The notes: generated by a model not told the origin, from the letters alone. Shown: positions 52,041-64,000, counted from the first letter of the stretch. The stretch is DNA of 64,000 nucleotides from Garcia nutans (GCA_947685225.1 CANTUV010000031.1:65267001-65331000), one strand, 5' to 3'. Made by a program: numbers and translations.

Positions 52041-54848
52041 TGTAATATCCTCATGTATGCCCTAGAAGTCTTGGTTATGTTGTTGTTATTGTTGATGTTG
52101 TTGTTAGTGTTGTTGTTGTTATATATTGGATTGAATATATGTGTTAAATTGTAAGAGAAAAGAAATGGGAAGAGAATGTATATGTATATGTGTTTTGGAG
52201 AAGAAATTTAGGGTTTAGAGACAAATGTATATGTTGTGTATATGATGATATATATAACATATAGATTGGTCAAATATAGAGTCAATGCAAGAAGATATTT
52301 TTGTGGAATGTGCAATTACATATAAGGGCTTAGATGAGACAAAAGGTTAGTTAAATGGTGAAGGGTGTTTTAGTAATTGCAAGGTTAAAAACACTTGATG
52401 GATATAAGAAGCCAAATTTGACTTTGCTCTTCATATTTTCTTCTTCTCTTCATGTGTGGCCGGATTCTCCATAGACAAAGAGAGAAAGAGAGGTGATCTT
52501 GAGGTTTGAAGCAAATTGAAGAAGGAATCAAGGGTGTTGGTTAGAGATTTGTGGAATTCTTTATTTAAGGTAAGTTTTCTCTTGATTTCTCTTGTTCTAT
52601 TTGGAATTTTGTTTGAGTTTGATGGAGTGTGTTTGTGTATGATGTGTGTAAAAGTGTTGAAATGGAATTAAAGATAAGAAGCTAGGTTGGTGTTGGTGAT
52701 GGAAGAGTAAGAGTTGTGTTTAGTGAATTTTTTTCTGTTTTACAATTAGTAAAGGCTGTGACTTGTATGATTTTTAATTAATTATAGAAAAATTTTCTTG
52801 AAATGAATTTTTGATATGTTGTGCCTCTATGAGTCTAGAATGACTGAAAAATATTTTGATTCGATTTTGGAATGGTTATGAGTTTAGAAAGATTATTTTT
52901 ATTAGACCTGTTCCAGCAGGTACCTTAACTGAGACAGCTATATTTCAGGATTTTTAATAAAATGTAGAAAAATCATATCCAATTGAATTTTGGATATGTT
53001 GTTGCTTAGTGAGTCTAGTATTTGAGAAAAATAATTTGGAACCACGTTGATTGAATTTGATTTATGGAATTCACAAAGTTCAGAACTGCTGCCAGGATGC
53101 AGGGCAATTGGGGCAGTCTGGTTAGGTGAACTATTTGACCAAGATTTTGTGTTCAGTTTGATCTGAAATTTTAAAGGAATGATTTTAAGATACAAAACTA
53201 AATTCTGTAAAAAGTTTAGAATTTTTAGTCAAGTAGATTATTTTATACAATTTTTCAAAATAAGGATAAAATGGAGTCTAAAACCAGAATGTACTATTCA
53301 TATGGTCATTTTGCTAATATTCCTTTTGGATTAGATTGTGAAGAGGTTGAATTGCCCTAACCATGTCCCTCAAGTGGCTGCCCGTGTCCCTCAATTGTGT
53401 GGGTTAGGGTTTTAATTCTTTGTTCTTCTTGCATTGCTTTGGTTCTCCAAAGGTAGGTTGGTCCTTAAACCTAACCCTAAACACTTTAAACACACTTGAA
53501 TCAATGAATGATATAATCAAATGCATGTGTAAGGTCCTAAAACTATGAATCATATCAATTGTTCTTTGCCCTAATTGCATTGTTGAGATTGAACAATGTT
53601 ATGTTATGTATTGTGAATGGTAATGTGTTTCATGAGTAATATACATTGAAATTGAAATGTATATCAAAGATGCAATGATAATTTAAATAAGACATGATAT
53701 GAGACAATGCCATTGTGATTGGCTATGATGATGATATTGAAAGAAAGAAGGCATGTTTGCCTAAATGTGATGAGAATTTGAGAATGGAAATGGTAACTAT
53801 ATAATAAATGAATTGTTTGTTTAATATGTTATTCAGTTTCAGAGTTCTGGATTTGGGTGGCATGCCTAAGAAATGATGAAAGGTAACAGTCTTGCCGGGT
53901 TGAGGATCTCCTCATATGTGTTGAGTTGATGGTCCAAGAGACTGGGTCTGTTACACTATGAGAATTGTGAATATGAGATATATGATTTGTAACAGTCTTG
54001 CCGGGTTGAGGATCTCCTCATATGTGTTGAGTTGATGGTCCAAGAGACTGGGTCTGTTACACTATCCATGGATAGAGATACATGTATATACATTGCCTAT
54101 GGGCGTGATTATTGTGACTATGAACCAAAGCAGTAACTCTGAACTCTGAATATCGTATTAAATACTTGTTGGGCCCATAGGTGTCAAGGTTATATGAATG
54201 TCTTAAATAATGTTATGAGTTAATGAAATGAGATGTTGTTTATTGAGTATGATTGATTAATGTTGAATGTGGAAAGATGTTGAAATGTGGTATGCTCATA
54301 TGACTATGATTTGTGAAATGCATAATTATGTGGTTAACTTTATATTTATGATGTTGATCTTATCAATAGCATATGTGACATTGCATTACATTAAAGCATA
54401 CCATTAGTATGTTTTATCTTACTAAGCCGTTGGCTTAGCGCGATAGTGTTTAATCGCGCAGGTAATAGAGTGGATAGAGTTGAACCCGAGAGTTCATCAA
54501 GACCAAGTGAGAGTAGACCTTGAAGAATCCATTTTGGGAGCTTAAAGATCAGAGCAGACTTGCCAATCATGTATATTTCTTTATATTTTGTAAAGAAATG
54601 TTTAATATGTAAATATGTACATATTTTATAACTTCCGCTGTGTAATATTTAAATGTATATATATATAACTAATATGTTTTGTTTTATAAGTAAATGATCT
54701 ACTTTTCTATAATGTATAATGATAAGGGTATTGTATCAAGTTTAAAGTGTTTTGAATGTTAAGAAAACCGTAGCATCCCTATGTTTGATGCACTTATGCT
54801 ACATTGTTGTAGTTGTAGTGTGTGGGCATTGGATATGGGGGTGTTACA
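52041..54848 (+). repeat. D2 5' LTR
   Basis: TGTAATATCCTCATGTATGC...GGGGGTGTTACA. It has a TTG-rich start, then a middle (52350-53350) unlike D1 that consists of diverged repeats of a pattern GATTTTTAAT...TAGAAAAAT...GAATTTTKGATATGTTG...GAGTCTAG. From about 53370 (CCCTCAAGTGGCTGCCCGTG) it again matches D1. Two GTAACAG...CTGTTAC units begin at 53883 and 53989; stem-loops at 54422-54459. Confidence 0.95.
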
Positions 54849-54855
54849 ATTGTTT

Positions 54856-54868
54856 TGGTATCAGAGCC
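54856..54868 (+). promoter_or_regulatory. D2 primer-binding site (tRNA-Met)
   Basis: TGGTATCAGAGCC, seven bases after the 5' LTR. Confidence 0.9.
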
Positions 54869-55016
54869 TAGGTTTGAGATTCTCAACCTAGGTAAAATGT
54901 AATAAAAAGACTTTTTTGACTTTAAAAGTGGTTTTTGAATAATATACATGTTTGGGATTGGCAACCTCTGATCTTTAATAAGATGTAGTATGTTGTGTTT
55001 GCAGATTTAGGTTGTG

Positions 55017-58000
55017 ATGGATTCTCACTCACGTCAGTCGATTGAGGGTAGTGCCGAGAGTATCGCTCCTGCTGAGGGAGCTAGAGTTGATAGTGTTGAG
55101 GAGGCACCTGCTTCGGTGTCGGGTAGACCAGCTGGAGAGGAGGTTCCGCCAGCCTGGTTTAGACATATGATGGAAGTTATGAGACAAGCACCAGTGCAAC
55201 CAGTGCCACCACCCCCTCAGCCTTTGGTATCTGTAAGGCACTATGGAGCGGAGGATTTCCTTGGTACTACTGACCCAGCTGTAGCAGAACAGGGGCTTGA
55301 CAAAGTACAGAGGATCTTTATTCAGTTACAAGCCACCCCTGAGGAAAAATTTGACTATGCAAGATCTTTGCTACAGAAGGACGCCTACGATTGGTGGAAG
55401 ACAGTGCCACATTCTATGGATGATCCTCCAACACTGTCTTACACTGATTTTCTGAGGGAATTTGAGTTGAAGTATACTCCTAGGGAGTATAAAGATGGGA
55501 AGAAAAGAGAGTTTCTAGATTTGAAGCAAGATCATCGGACCGTAACTGAGTATGAAGTTGAGTTTATTCGACTGAGTCAGTATGCTGGGGGTATCATTGC
55601 TGATGAGATTGATAGATGTAGGAGGTTTGAGGAGGGATTGAGGCCCTCTATCATGTGCTTAGTGGCTGGATCTAGATATCAGGATTTCTCACAGCTTGTG
55701 GCAGCAGCTCGAAGTGTAGAGCGAGCTCAAGTTATTGCAGCTGCTTCAGAGGAAGAGGTTAGGGTTAGGAGGCCCCAGTTTGAGGCAGGGTCTTCTTCTG
55801 TTAAAAGAGGTAAATGAAGCTTTGTTCCTAGAGTTAGTAGGAGTCAGAGGTTAGCTGGTAGGTCAGTGCAGTTCCAGAGACAGAGATTTAGACCTGCAGC
55901 TTCAGTAGCGAGTGCTCCTACTCCTGGAGTTCAGAGATCCACCTTACCTGTGTGTAACCAGTGTGGTGGAAGACATGGGGGCGTTTGTTGGAGGCATAGT
56001 AGATCAGGGGTATGCTTCAGGTGTGGATCACCTGACCACTTTGTGAGAGACTGTCCTGAGAGGCAGGAGCAGATGCCAGTTGATTCTGCTGCCTCTCGAG
56101 CTAGTGTGAGGGGAGGCAGAGGAGGCAGAGGAGGCAGAGGTGCCAGCCGAGGAGGTAGACCAGGGTTCAGTTCTAGAGGAGGTGCTACATCCAGGGAGGG
56201 TAGACCAGAGGAGGTTGGATCTTCCCAGAGGATGTATGTTATGCAGAGGCAGCCAGATGCATCGGCAGTCATAGCTGGTACTTTTTCTTTATTTGATATT
56301 TCAGTACTTGCTTTGATTGATCCGGGTTCCACACATTCATATGTTAGTGTATCTGTTTTGCCTGTATCTGATTTGCATGCTGAGTCCCTTGGATTTGATG
56401 TGTTGGTGACAAATCCATTAGGGCATAGTGTGGTTGAAAGTAAGGTGCATCGAGATAGTGCAGTAGTGGTGCAGGGTGAGGAGTTCTTAGGGGATTTGAT
56501 TGAGATGCCATTTAAGGAATATGATGTGATCTTAGGTATGGATTGGCTATCTCGACATGGAGCTGTGGTGGATTGTAAAAAGAAAATTGTTTCTTTGAGA
56601 ACGGGTGATGGTAGAGAGGTGATAGTATTTAATGAGCAGGAACAGCTAGCCTCCTTATTTGTTTCAGCTGTTGCAGCCAGGAGGTTGATTAGAAAGGGGT
56701 ATGAAGCCTATCTTGCTCATGTGGTGGATACTAGAGTGAAGGGTTCCCCTATTGATAGCATTGCCACAGTTGCTGAGTTCCCGGATGTGTTTCCAGAGGA
56801 GTTGCCAGGGTTGCCTCCTGAGAGAGAGGTGGAGTTCGGTATTGAATTGTTGCCTGGTACCACTCCTATCTCTATTACTCCTTATAGAATGGCACCAGCA
56901 GAATTGAGGGAGTTGAAAGTGCAATTACAGGAGTTGTTGGATAAAGGATTCAATCGCCCCAGTGTTTCTCCTTGGGGAGCTCCTATGCTATTTTTGAAAA
57001 AGAAAGATGGTACTATGAGGTTGTGTATCGATTATAGGCAATTGAACAAGGTGACTATTAAAAATAAATATCCTTTGCCTAGAATTGATGACCTCTTTGA
57101 TCAATTGAAGGGTGCAGCTGTATTTTCTAAAATTGATTTGAGATCTGGGTACCATCAGCTGAGAGTCAGAGCTGAGGATGTTCCGAAGACCGCCTTTCGG
57201 ACCAGGTATGGGCATTATGAATTTCTAGTTATGCCTTTTGGTCTAACGAATGCACCTGCAGCTTTTATGGATTTGATGAATAGGGTGTTTAGGCCCTATT
57301 TGGATCAGTTTGTAGTGGTCTTCATTGATGATATACTGGTGTATTCGCGGAATGAAGAGGAACATGATATGCATCTGCGGATTGTGTTGCAGATTTTGAG
57401 AGAGAAGCAGTTATTTGCCAAATTGTCGAAGTGTGAGTTCTGGTTGGATCAAGTTGCTTTTCTTGGACATATAGTTTCAGCAGAGGGTATTAGAGTTGAT
57501 CCGAGCAAAGTTGAAGCTATATTGAATTGGAGTCCACCCAAGTCTGTGACAGAGATTAGAAGTTTTCTGGGTTTGGCAGGCTATTACAGACGATTTGTGA
57601 AAGGGTTTTCTTTAATAGCTACTCCACTCACTAGATTGCTTCGTAAGGGAGTGAGATTTGTGTGGACAGATCAGTGTCAGGCTAGCTTTGAGCAGTTGAG
57701 AGATATGTTGACTCAAGCGCCTGTTCTTACTTTACCTGTGGAAGGCAAACCATATGTGATCTACAGTGATGCTTCACATAGAGGTTTGGGGTGTGTATTG
57801 ATGCAGGAAGGTAAAGTTATAGCTTATGCATCTAGGCAGTTGAAACCGCATGAGCTTAACTATCCGACCCATGATTTGGAATTGGCTGCCATTGTGTTTG
57901 CATTAAAGATTTGGCGCCACTATCTGTTTGGGGAGAAATGTTTCATCTACACTGATCACAAGAGTTTGAAGTATTTGGGTGTCCAGAAAGAACTCAATCT

Positions 58001-59651
58001 TCGTCAGAGGAGATGGTTAGAATTGATTAAAGACTACGACTGCTTGATTGACTATCATCCAGGTAAAGCAAATGTTGTTGCTGATGCCTTGAGTCGGAAG
58101 TCTTTAGCTGGTTTAACAGTTTACTCGCTCTCGTTGCTTGTTGAGTTGAGAGCATTGCATGCCAGTTTTGTACCTTGTGTTGATGGTGCATTATTGGCAC
58201 AGTTGCAATTGAAGCTGATTTTGTTAGATCAGATCAAAGAAGCTCAGTTGGCCGATAAGAAGATTCAGAAGATTATTTCAGATTGTAAGAATGGGAAGAC
58301 AAGAGATTTTGTTGTGAAAGACGATGGGAGTCTCTGGTTTAAAAACCGATTGTGTGTACCCGATGATGCTGAATTGAAAAGAGTCATTTTAGATGAAGCA
58401 CATCAGTCAGTGTTTGCTATGCATCCGGGTAATACGAAGATGTATCATGATTTGAGACAACATTATTGGTGGATTGGTTTGAAGAGAGACATTGCAGATT
58501 TTGTGTCGAAATGTCTCACTTGTCAGAAGGTTAAAGCAGAGCATCAAGTTCCAACCAGGTTGCTTCAACCGTTGTCAGTACCAGAATGGAAGTGGGAAAG
58601 AGTGACAATGGATTTTGTGTCTGGTTTGCCATTGACACAAAAGAAGCATGATGCTATATGGGTGATTGTGGATAGATTGACTAAAACAGCTCATTTCCTT
58701 CCGGTGCGGATGGATTACTCTTTAGAGAGGTTGGCTGAGCTGTATATCCATGAGATTGTGAAACTGCATGGTGTTCCAACTTCTTTAGTGTCTGATCGAG
58801 ATCCCAGGTTTACTTCCAGATTTTGGAAGAGTTTGCATAGTGCTTTAGGTTCTCGACTGCACTTCAGCACTGCTTTTCATCCACAGACGGATGGACAGTC
58901 AGAGAGGGTGATACAGATTCTTGAAGACATGTTGAGAAGCTGTGTCATTGATTTCACTGGAAGTTGGGATAGATTTTTAACTCTTGTGGAGTTTGCATAC
59001 AACAACAGTCACCAATCCAGCATTGGTACGGCACCGTTTGAAGCATTGTATGGCAGACGGTGTAGGACACCTCTTTGTTGGAATGAGCTTGGAGATAATA
59101 AGTTGATTGGTCCTGATTTGATTCAAGAAACTGAAGAAAAAGTAAAGTTGATTCGAGACAGGTTAAAAGCAGCTTCAGACCGACAGAAATCTTATGCAGA
59201 TCTGAAAAGGAGAGATATAGAGTTTAATGTTGGAGATAAGGTATTTCTGAAAGTGTCTCCTTGGAAGAAGATTTTGAGGTTCGGTCGGAAAGGAAAATTG
59301 AGTCCTCGTTTCATTGGGCCATATGAAGTGTTAGAAAGAGTTGGGCCAGTTGCGTATCGACTTGCTTTGCCACCTGAGTTGGATCGTATTCATAATGTAT
59401 TTCATGTTTCTATGTTGAGGAGGTACAGGTCGGATCCATCTCATGTGTTGCCATTTGAATCTATTGAAGTGAGCCCAGACTTGACATTTGAAGAGGAACC
59501 AGTTGCTATCTTGGCACGAGAAGTGAAAGAGTTGAGGAACAAGAGTGTGCCATTGGTGAAAGTTCTATGGAAGAATCATGTAAAAGAAAAAGCGACTTGG
59601 GAGAGTGAACAATCCATGCGAGAGCAATATCCGCAGTTGTTTCAGCTTTGA
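55017..59651 (+). pseudogene. gag-pol: D2 gag-pol polyprotein with one nonsense codon in gag
   Basis: Frame from ATG 55017 to the stop at 59649-59651, interrupted only by TGA at 55815-55817, just after EEEVRVRRPQFEAG and before the basic segment preceding the zinc knuckle; the same frame continues directly. Six residues present in D1 gag (after VRHY) are deleted here, and a gag tryptophan (AEQW in D1) is glycine. Downstream all parts are open: CCHC knuckle CFRCGSPDHFVRDC, protease DPGSTHSY, RT FIDDILVYS with FLGH, RNase H, integrase with the HPGNTKMYHDL finger, SDRDPRF and TDGQSERV, and a complete chromodomain (SVPLVKVLWKNH, KATWESEQ). The one stop would give a truncated gag lacking the RNA-binding knuckle and no pol unless read through. 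Confidence 0.92.
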
Positions 59652-59685
59652 TATCAGGTAATTTCGAGGACGAAATTTTCTTTTT

Positions 59686-59698
59686 AGAGGGGGAGAAT
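59686..59698 (+). promoter_or_regulatory. D2 polypurine tract
   Basis: AGAGGGGGAGAAT immediately before the 3' LTR. Confidence 0.9.
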
Positions 59699-62416
59699 TG
59701 TAATATCCTCATGTATGCCCTAGAAGTCTTGGTTATGTTGTTGTTATTGTTGATGTTGTTGTTAGTGTTGTTGTTGTTATATATTGGATTGAATATATGT
59801 GTTAAATTGTAAGAGAAAAGAAATGGGAAGAGAATGTATATGTATATGTGTTTTGGAGAAGAAATTTAGGGTTTAGAGACAAATGTATATGTTGTGTATA
59901 TGATGATATATATAACATATAGATTGGTCAAATATAGAGTCAATGCAAGAAGATATTTTTGTGGAATGTGCAATTACATATAAGGGCTTAGATGAGACAA
60001 AAGGTTAGTTAAATGGTGAAGGGTGTTTTAGTAATTGCAAGGTTAAAAACACTTGATGGATATAAGAAGCCAAATTTGACTTTGCTCTTCATATTTTCTT
60101 CTTCTCTTCATGTGTGGCCGGATTCTCCATAGACAAAGAGAGAAAGAGAGGTGATCTTGAGGTTTGAAGCAAATTGAAGAAGGAATCAAGGGTGTTGGTT
60201 AGAGATTTGTGGAATTCTTCATTTAAGGTAAGTTTTCTCTTGATTTCTCTTGTTCTATTTGGAATTTTGTTTGAGTTTGATGGAGTGTGTTTGTGTATGG
60301 TGTGTGTAAAAGTGTTGAAATGGAATTAAAGATAAGAAGCTAGGTTGGTGTTGGTGATGGAAGAGTAAGAGTTGTGTTTAGTGAATTTTTTTCTGTTTTA
60401 CAATTAGTAAAGGCTGTGACTTGTATGATTTTTAATTAATTATAGAAAAATGTTCTTGAAGTGAATTTTTGATATGTTGTGCCTCTATGAGTCTAGAATG
60501 ACTGAAAAATATGTTGATTCGATTTTGGAATGGTTATGAGTTTAGAAAGATTATTTTTATTAGACCTGTTCCAGCAGGTACCTTAACTGAGACAGCTATA
60601 TTTCGGGATTTTTAATAAAATGTAGAAAAATAATTGTTCCAGCAGGTACCTTAACTGAATTTTGGATATTTTGTTGCTTAGTGAGTCTAGTATTTGAGAA
60701 AAATAATTTGGAACCACGTTGATTGAATTTGATTTATGGAATTCACAAAGTTCAGAACTGCTGCCAGGATGCAGGGCAATTGGGGCAGTCTGGTTAGGTG
60801 AACTATTTGACCAAGATTTTGTGTTCAGTTTGATCTGAAATTTTAAAGGAATGATTTTAAGATACAAAACTAAATTCTGTAAAAAGTTTAGAATTTTTAG
60901 TCAAGTAGATTATATTAGACAATTTTTCAAAATAAGGATAAAATGGAGTCTAAAACCAGAATGTACTATTCATATGGTCATTTTGCTAATATTCCTTTTG
61001 GATTAGATTGTGAAGAGGTTGAATTTCCCTAACCATGTCCCTCAAGTGGCTGCCCGTGTCCCTCAATTGTGTGGGTTAGGGTTTTAATTCTTTGTTCTTC
61101 TTGCATTGCTTTGGTTCTCCAAAGGTAGGTTGGTCCTTAAACCTAACCCTAAACACTTTAAACACACTTGAATCAATGAATGATATAATCAAATGCATGT
61201 GTAAGGTCCTAAAACTATGAATCATACCAATTGTTCTTTGCCCTAATTGCATTGTTGAGATTGAACAATGTTATGTTATGTATTGTGAATGGTAATGTGT
61301 TTCATGAGTAATATACATTGAAATTGAAATGTATATCAAAGATGCAATGATAATTTAAATAAGACATGATATGAGACAATGCCATTGTGATTGGCTATGA
61401 TGATGATATTGAAAGAAAGAAGGCATGTTTGCCTAAATGTGATGAGAATTTGAGAATGGAAATGGTAACTATATAATAAATGAATTGTTTGTTTAATATG
61501 TTATTCAGTTTCAGAGTTCTGGATTTGGGTGGCATGCCTAAGAAATGATGAAAGGTAACAGTCTTGCCGGGTTGAGGATCTCCTCATATGTGTTGAGTTG
61601 ATGGTCCAAGAGACTGGGTCTGTTACACTATCCATGGATAGAGATACATGTATATACATTGCCTACGGGCGTGATTATTGTGACTATGAACCAAAGCAGT
61701 AACTCTGAACTCTGAATATCGTATTAAATACTTGTTGGGCCCATAGGTGTCAAGGTTATATGAATGTCTTAAATAATGTTATGAGTTAATGAAATGAGAT
61801 GTTGTTTATTGAGTATGATTGATTAATGTTGAATGTGGAAAGATGTTGAAATGTGGTATGCTCATATGACTATGATTTGTGAAATGCATAATTATGTGGT
61901 TAACTTTATATTTATGATGTTGATCTTATCAATAGCATATGTGACATTGCATTACATTAAAGCATACCATTAGTATGTTTTATCTTACTAAGCCGTTGGC
62001 TTAGCGCGATAGTGTTTAATCGTGCAGGTAATAGAGTGGATAGAGTTGAACCCGAGAGTTCATCAAGACCAAGTGAGAGTAGACCTTGAAGAATCCATTT
62101 TGGGAGCTTAAAGATCAGAGCAGACTTGCCAATCATGTATATTTCTTTATATTTTGTAAAGAAATGTTTAATATGTAAATATGTACATATTTTATAACTT
62201 CCGCTGTGTAATATTTAAATGTATATATATATATAACTAATATGTTTTGCTTTATAAGTAAATGATCTACTTTTCTATAATGTATAATGATAAGGGTATT
62301 GTATCAAGTTTAAAGTGTTTTGAATGTTAAGAAAACCGTAGCATCCCTATGTTTGATGCACTTATGCTACATTGTTATAGTTGTAGTGTGTGGGCATTGG
62401 ATATGGGGGTGTTACA
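59699..62416 (+). repeat. D2 3' LTR
   Basis: 2718 bp. Unlike the 5' LTR it has a single GTAACAG...CTGTTAC unit (61555) and a second copy of TGTTCCAGCAGGTACC at about 60635, replacing other bases. Stem-loops at 61988-62025, with one C-to-T change that leaves a G-U pair. Confidence 0.95.
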
Positions 62417-62421
62417 CTAGG

Positions 62422-62652
62422 TGGCATGTATATAAAGATAAAACTCTTAAATAACACATATACAACACAGCTTTTATTTATTTCCAAGGAAAAGTATTTA
62501 AATTACTAGGAAGCCCTTATGTACATTCCAAAATTTAGGACTCCTTACTACTATATCGTCATGTCATACTACCATACAATATTTACACGATACTCTAATA
62601 ACACATATGTACATAACCAAAAGAACCCCCACAAAGAAACACATCTCAAATC
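62422..62652 (-). other. G leader between D2 and the leader ORF
   Basis: AT-rich, no repeat or ORF recognised. It would be untranslated leader between the small ORF and gag before D2 inserted. Confidence 0.5.
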
Positions 62653-63027
62653 TCAATGAGTAGGTGCCCTAGGTGAGGTGGCACTGTCAGACAAATACTC
62701 TTCTATCTCAGGGTCAAACTCTGGGTCATGCGATGCTTCACCAGGTAAGTACTGGCCTAGCTCCTGGACCCTCTCCTTTCTATGTGCTACCCCGAGGCTC
62801 CTATAGGCACTATCAAACTCCACTCTATGACTGAGCCTGTCCTCCTTTAACATCTGCACATCTCTTATCAAGGAGGTAATCATCTCATCTTTTGATCTCA
62901 GGTCTTCACAATCCTGTATACTTCGATCTGCCAAAATTTCTAGGGTATCATCTTGCTCATGCACTATCTGCTTTAACCTCTCTACTTCCATCCTTAGCTC
63001 CCTCATCTCATTGTTTCGATCACCCAT
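62653..63027 (-). CDS. Small coiled-coil ORF in the leader of G, upstream of gag
   Basis: A 124-codon ORF in the sense direction between the primer site and gag, starting MGDRNNEMRELRMEVERL. The frame is open for 16 more codons upstream, but that part is hydrophobic and less likely. Residues 5-50 form heptads (MEVERLKQIVHEQDDTLEIL), followed by more charged helix and an acidic tail (DPEFDPEIEEYLSD). No known domain is recognised. It is uninterrupted although the neighbouring gag-pol has many stops, which is notable but may be chance for a short frame. It could encode a small element protein or act as an upstream ORF that affects gag translation. Confidence 0.5.
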   Translation of the reverse strand: MGDRNNEMRELRMEVERLKQIVHEQDDTLEILADRSIQDCEDLRSKDEMITSLIRDVQMLKEDRLSHRVEFDSAYRSLGVAHRKERVQELGQYLPGEASHDPEFDPEIEEYLSDSATSPRAPTH

Positions 63028-63167
63028 AATTACTCCTGTTATAATTAGAATAACATAACTAACAATACTCCACACATGTATAGTTACATAATTAGAACCC
63101 CTAACCTAACCCTATGTAATATACATTTAAGGTTTAGTTCAACTAACTACCCAGAACCGACTAAACC

Positions 63168-63182
63168 GGAGCTCTGATACCA
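63168..63182 (-). promoter_or_regulatory. G primer-binding site (tRNA-Met)
   Basis: On the minus strand TGGTATCAGAGCTCC, five bases after the 5' LTR edge. Confidence 0.85.
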
Positions 63183-63187
63183 AGAAT

Positions 63188-64000
63188 TGTAACACCCCTT
63201 CCCGACCTACGTGTGTAAGCCGAGTAGAGGCGCCACACTAACCTAATGTTGCTACCAAATTTACTTAGTCAACTTTTAGTTCCAGTTTTTACAGAAATTT
63301 TGCCAGAGGTTCGCCTAGAAATTGGGTCCCAAGTGTCGACAAAACTGGTTTTTCTAATTTTTGAAACATTTTTACACAAACCAACGTGAATACAATCAGT
63401 TTCAATACACTCCCAATGAATCCACCTTATACCCTCAACTACAACCTGCAAAAAGAATTCACACTTCTAATACAAAATAAAGTAGAGATTTATTCTTATT
63501 ACATACTACTAATGTACATCATAACATAGTAATTCTCAATCTTATATATACATATACATGTCACATCTAGCTAACTCATAATGGAAACTAGGAGATCTAC
63601 CTTGAGATGCTGTGGGTCTGGTCATCGCTCCCCAAGAGTTAACTACTGCTCCGAACCTACGAGTCAAGGAAAACTTAACTCGCTGAGTAATGTCGCTCAG
63701 TGGGTACTTTACCGATGAAAATATAAGTAAAACATGAAAGCATTTGAAATAAAAGGAAATAGTTAAATCAATAATCAACCAACACTAAACCAATGGTAGT
63801 TATTGTAAATGCAGTGTAAATATGCTTTCAAAAAATGTAAAAACCATAATTCAAACTCATTTTTCATAACATAGTTTAAAAAAAAACACGACTTTGGCTC
63901 TACTGGTATATAGGGAACCATAGCGATACGACAGTGGCCCTCACCACTGTAACATAGGTGGCCCTCACCACCATTATCATATCACAGGAATGGCCCTCAG
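63188..64000 (-). repeat. G 5' LTR, truncated by the window end
   Basis: Matches 33541-34380 from its TGTAACACCCCTTCCCGACC edge. Contains the double hairpin (63660-63700) and the start of the TGGCCCTCACCA block (63932-64000). The 5' end of the LTR and the right target duplication lie beyond 64000. Confidence 0.9.

Larger units (their letters stand above)
52041..62416 (+). mobile_element. D2: young Tekay/Del-like gypsy chromovirus
   Basis: Flanked by a perfect CTAGG duplication (52036-52040, 62417-62421). LTRs 52041-54848 (2808 bp) and 59699-62416 (2718 bp). By eye about 15 substitutions separate them, plus one 106-bp repeat-unit difference and a small local rearrangement. The polyprotein is closely similar to that of D1, with one nonsense codon in gag. 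The LTR ends match D1 but the LTR middle does not. Confidence 0.95.
33541..64000 (-). mobile_element. G: old Tekay/Del-like gypsy chromovirus hosting D1 and D2
   Basis: Minus strand. The 3' LTR is 33541-35375 plus 46958-47319 (about 2.2 kb, split by D1); the 5' LTR starts at 63188 and runs off the window. Between them, from right to left: primer site (63168-63182), a leader ORF (62653-63027), the D2 insertion, gag-pol (51965-47289, decayed) and a polypurine tract AACGAGGGAGGAAC (47320-47333). It is inserted in a Tat/Ogre gag; the bases left of it are CCAGT, but the right target duplication lies outside the window. The many stops make it the oldest of the three nested Tekay-type elements. Confidence 0.85.

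Overview
This window is AT-rich nuclear DNA of a flowering plant, most likely a eudicot, made almost entirely of LTR retrotransposons nested in one another. The evidence is Ty1/copia and Ty3/gypsy polyproteins of plant type, primer-binding sites matching the 3' end of plant initiator tRNA-Met (TGGTATCAGAGCC), LTRs bounded by TG...CA and 5-bp target-site duplications (TSDs). I see no host protein-coding gene, tRNA or rRNA gene. This looks like repeat-rich, probably heterochromatic, intergenic DNA.

Layout. 1-2095: fragments of an old LTR family (here 'family A', 5' end TGTAGACCC). 2096-12286: Copia-1, a complete minus-strand copia element (TSD CTATT) with gag (one internal stop), an intact 1023-aa pol and a third 465-aa ORF between pol and the 3' LTR. 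12390-14536: solo family A LTR (TSD CACTC). 14542-16760: LTR-like noncoding DNA with a block of GACACGGCC/GGCCGTGTC palindromes. 16761-26742: Copia-2, an old plus-strand relative of Copia-1 with decayed gag, pol and third ORF; its 5' LTR is split by another solo family A LTR (17204-19429, TSD TTTAC). 26743-28075: old LTR debris. 28076-31028: LTR plus pol tail of a minus-strand gypsy element (E). 31029-32432: a long inverted-repeat (foldback) element. About 32610-33540: broken gag of a Tat/Ogre-type gypsy element. 33541-64000: a minus-strand Tekay/Del-like chromovirus (G), decayed, whose 5' LTR runs off the window. Two young plus-strand Tekay/Del-like elements sit inside G: D1 (35376-46952, TSD ACACA) in its 3' LTR and D2 (52041-62416, TSD CTAGG) in its 5' leader. 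D1's 5' LTR is itself interrupted by a copia-type solo LTR (36248-37675).

How the parts work. Each autonomous element carries the usual set: LTR promoter, tRNA-primed start of reverse transcription, gag, protease, integrase, reverse transcriptase, RNase H and a polypurine tract. The order is protease-integrase-RT-RNaseH in the copia elements and protease-RT-RNaseH-integrase-chromodomain in the gypsy elements. The most unusual arrangement is in the copia pair. Both elements have a third ORF, and both have directly upstream of it a copy of the LTR core promoter (GGCTA plus a TATA box at the same spacing as in that element's own LTR) with a cluster of the same short GC-rich motifs as in the LTR U3. 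This suggests the third ORF is transcribed from an internal, LTR-derived promoter. Two further patterns recur. GC-rich short palindromic or repeated motif blocks lie upstream of the TATA box in several unrelated LTR families, with a different motif in most. A stem-loop region with an apparent compensatory base change lies near the 3' end of the Tekay-type LTRs.

All alignments, divergences and counts here were made by eye.
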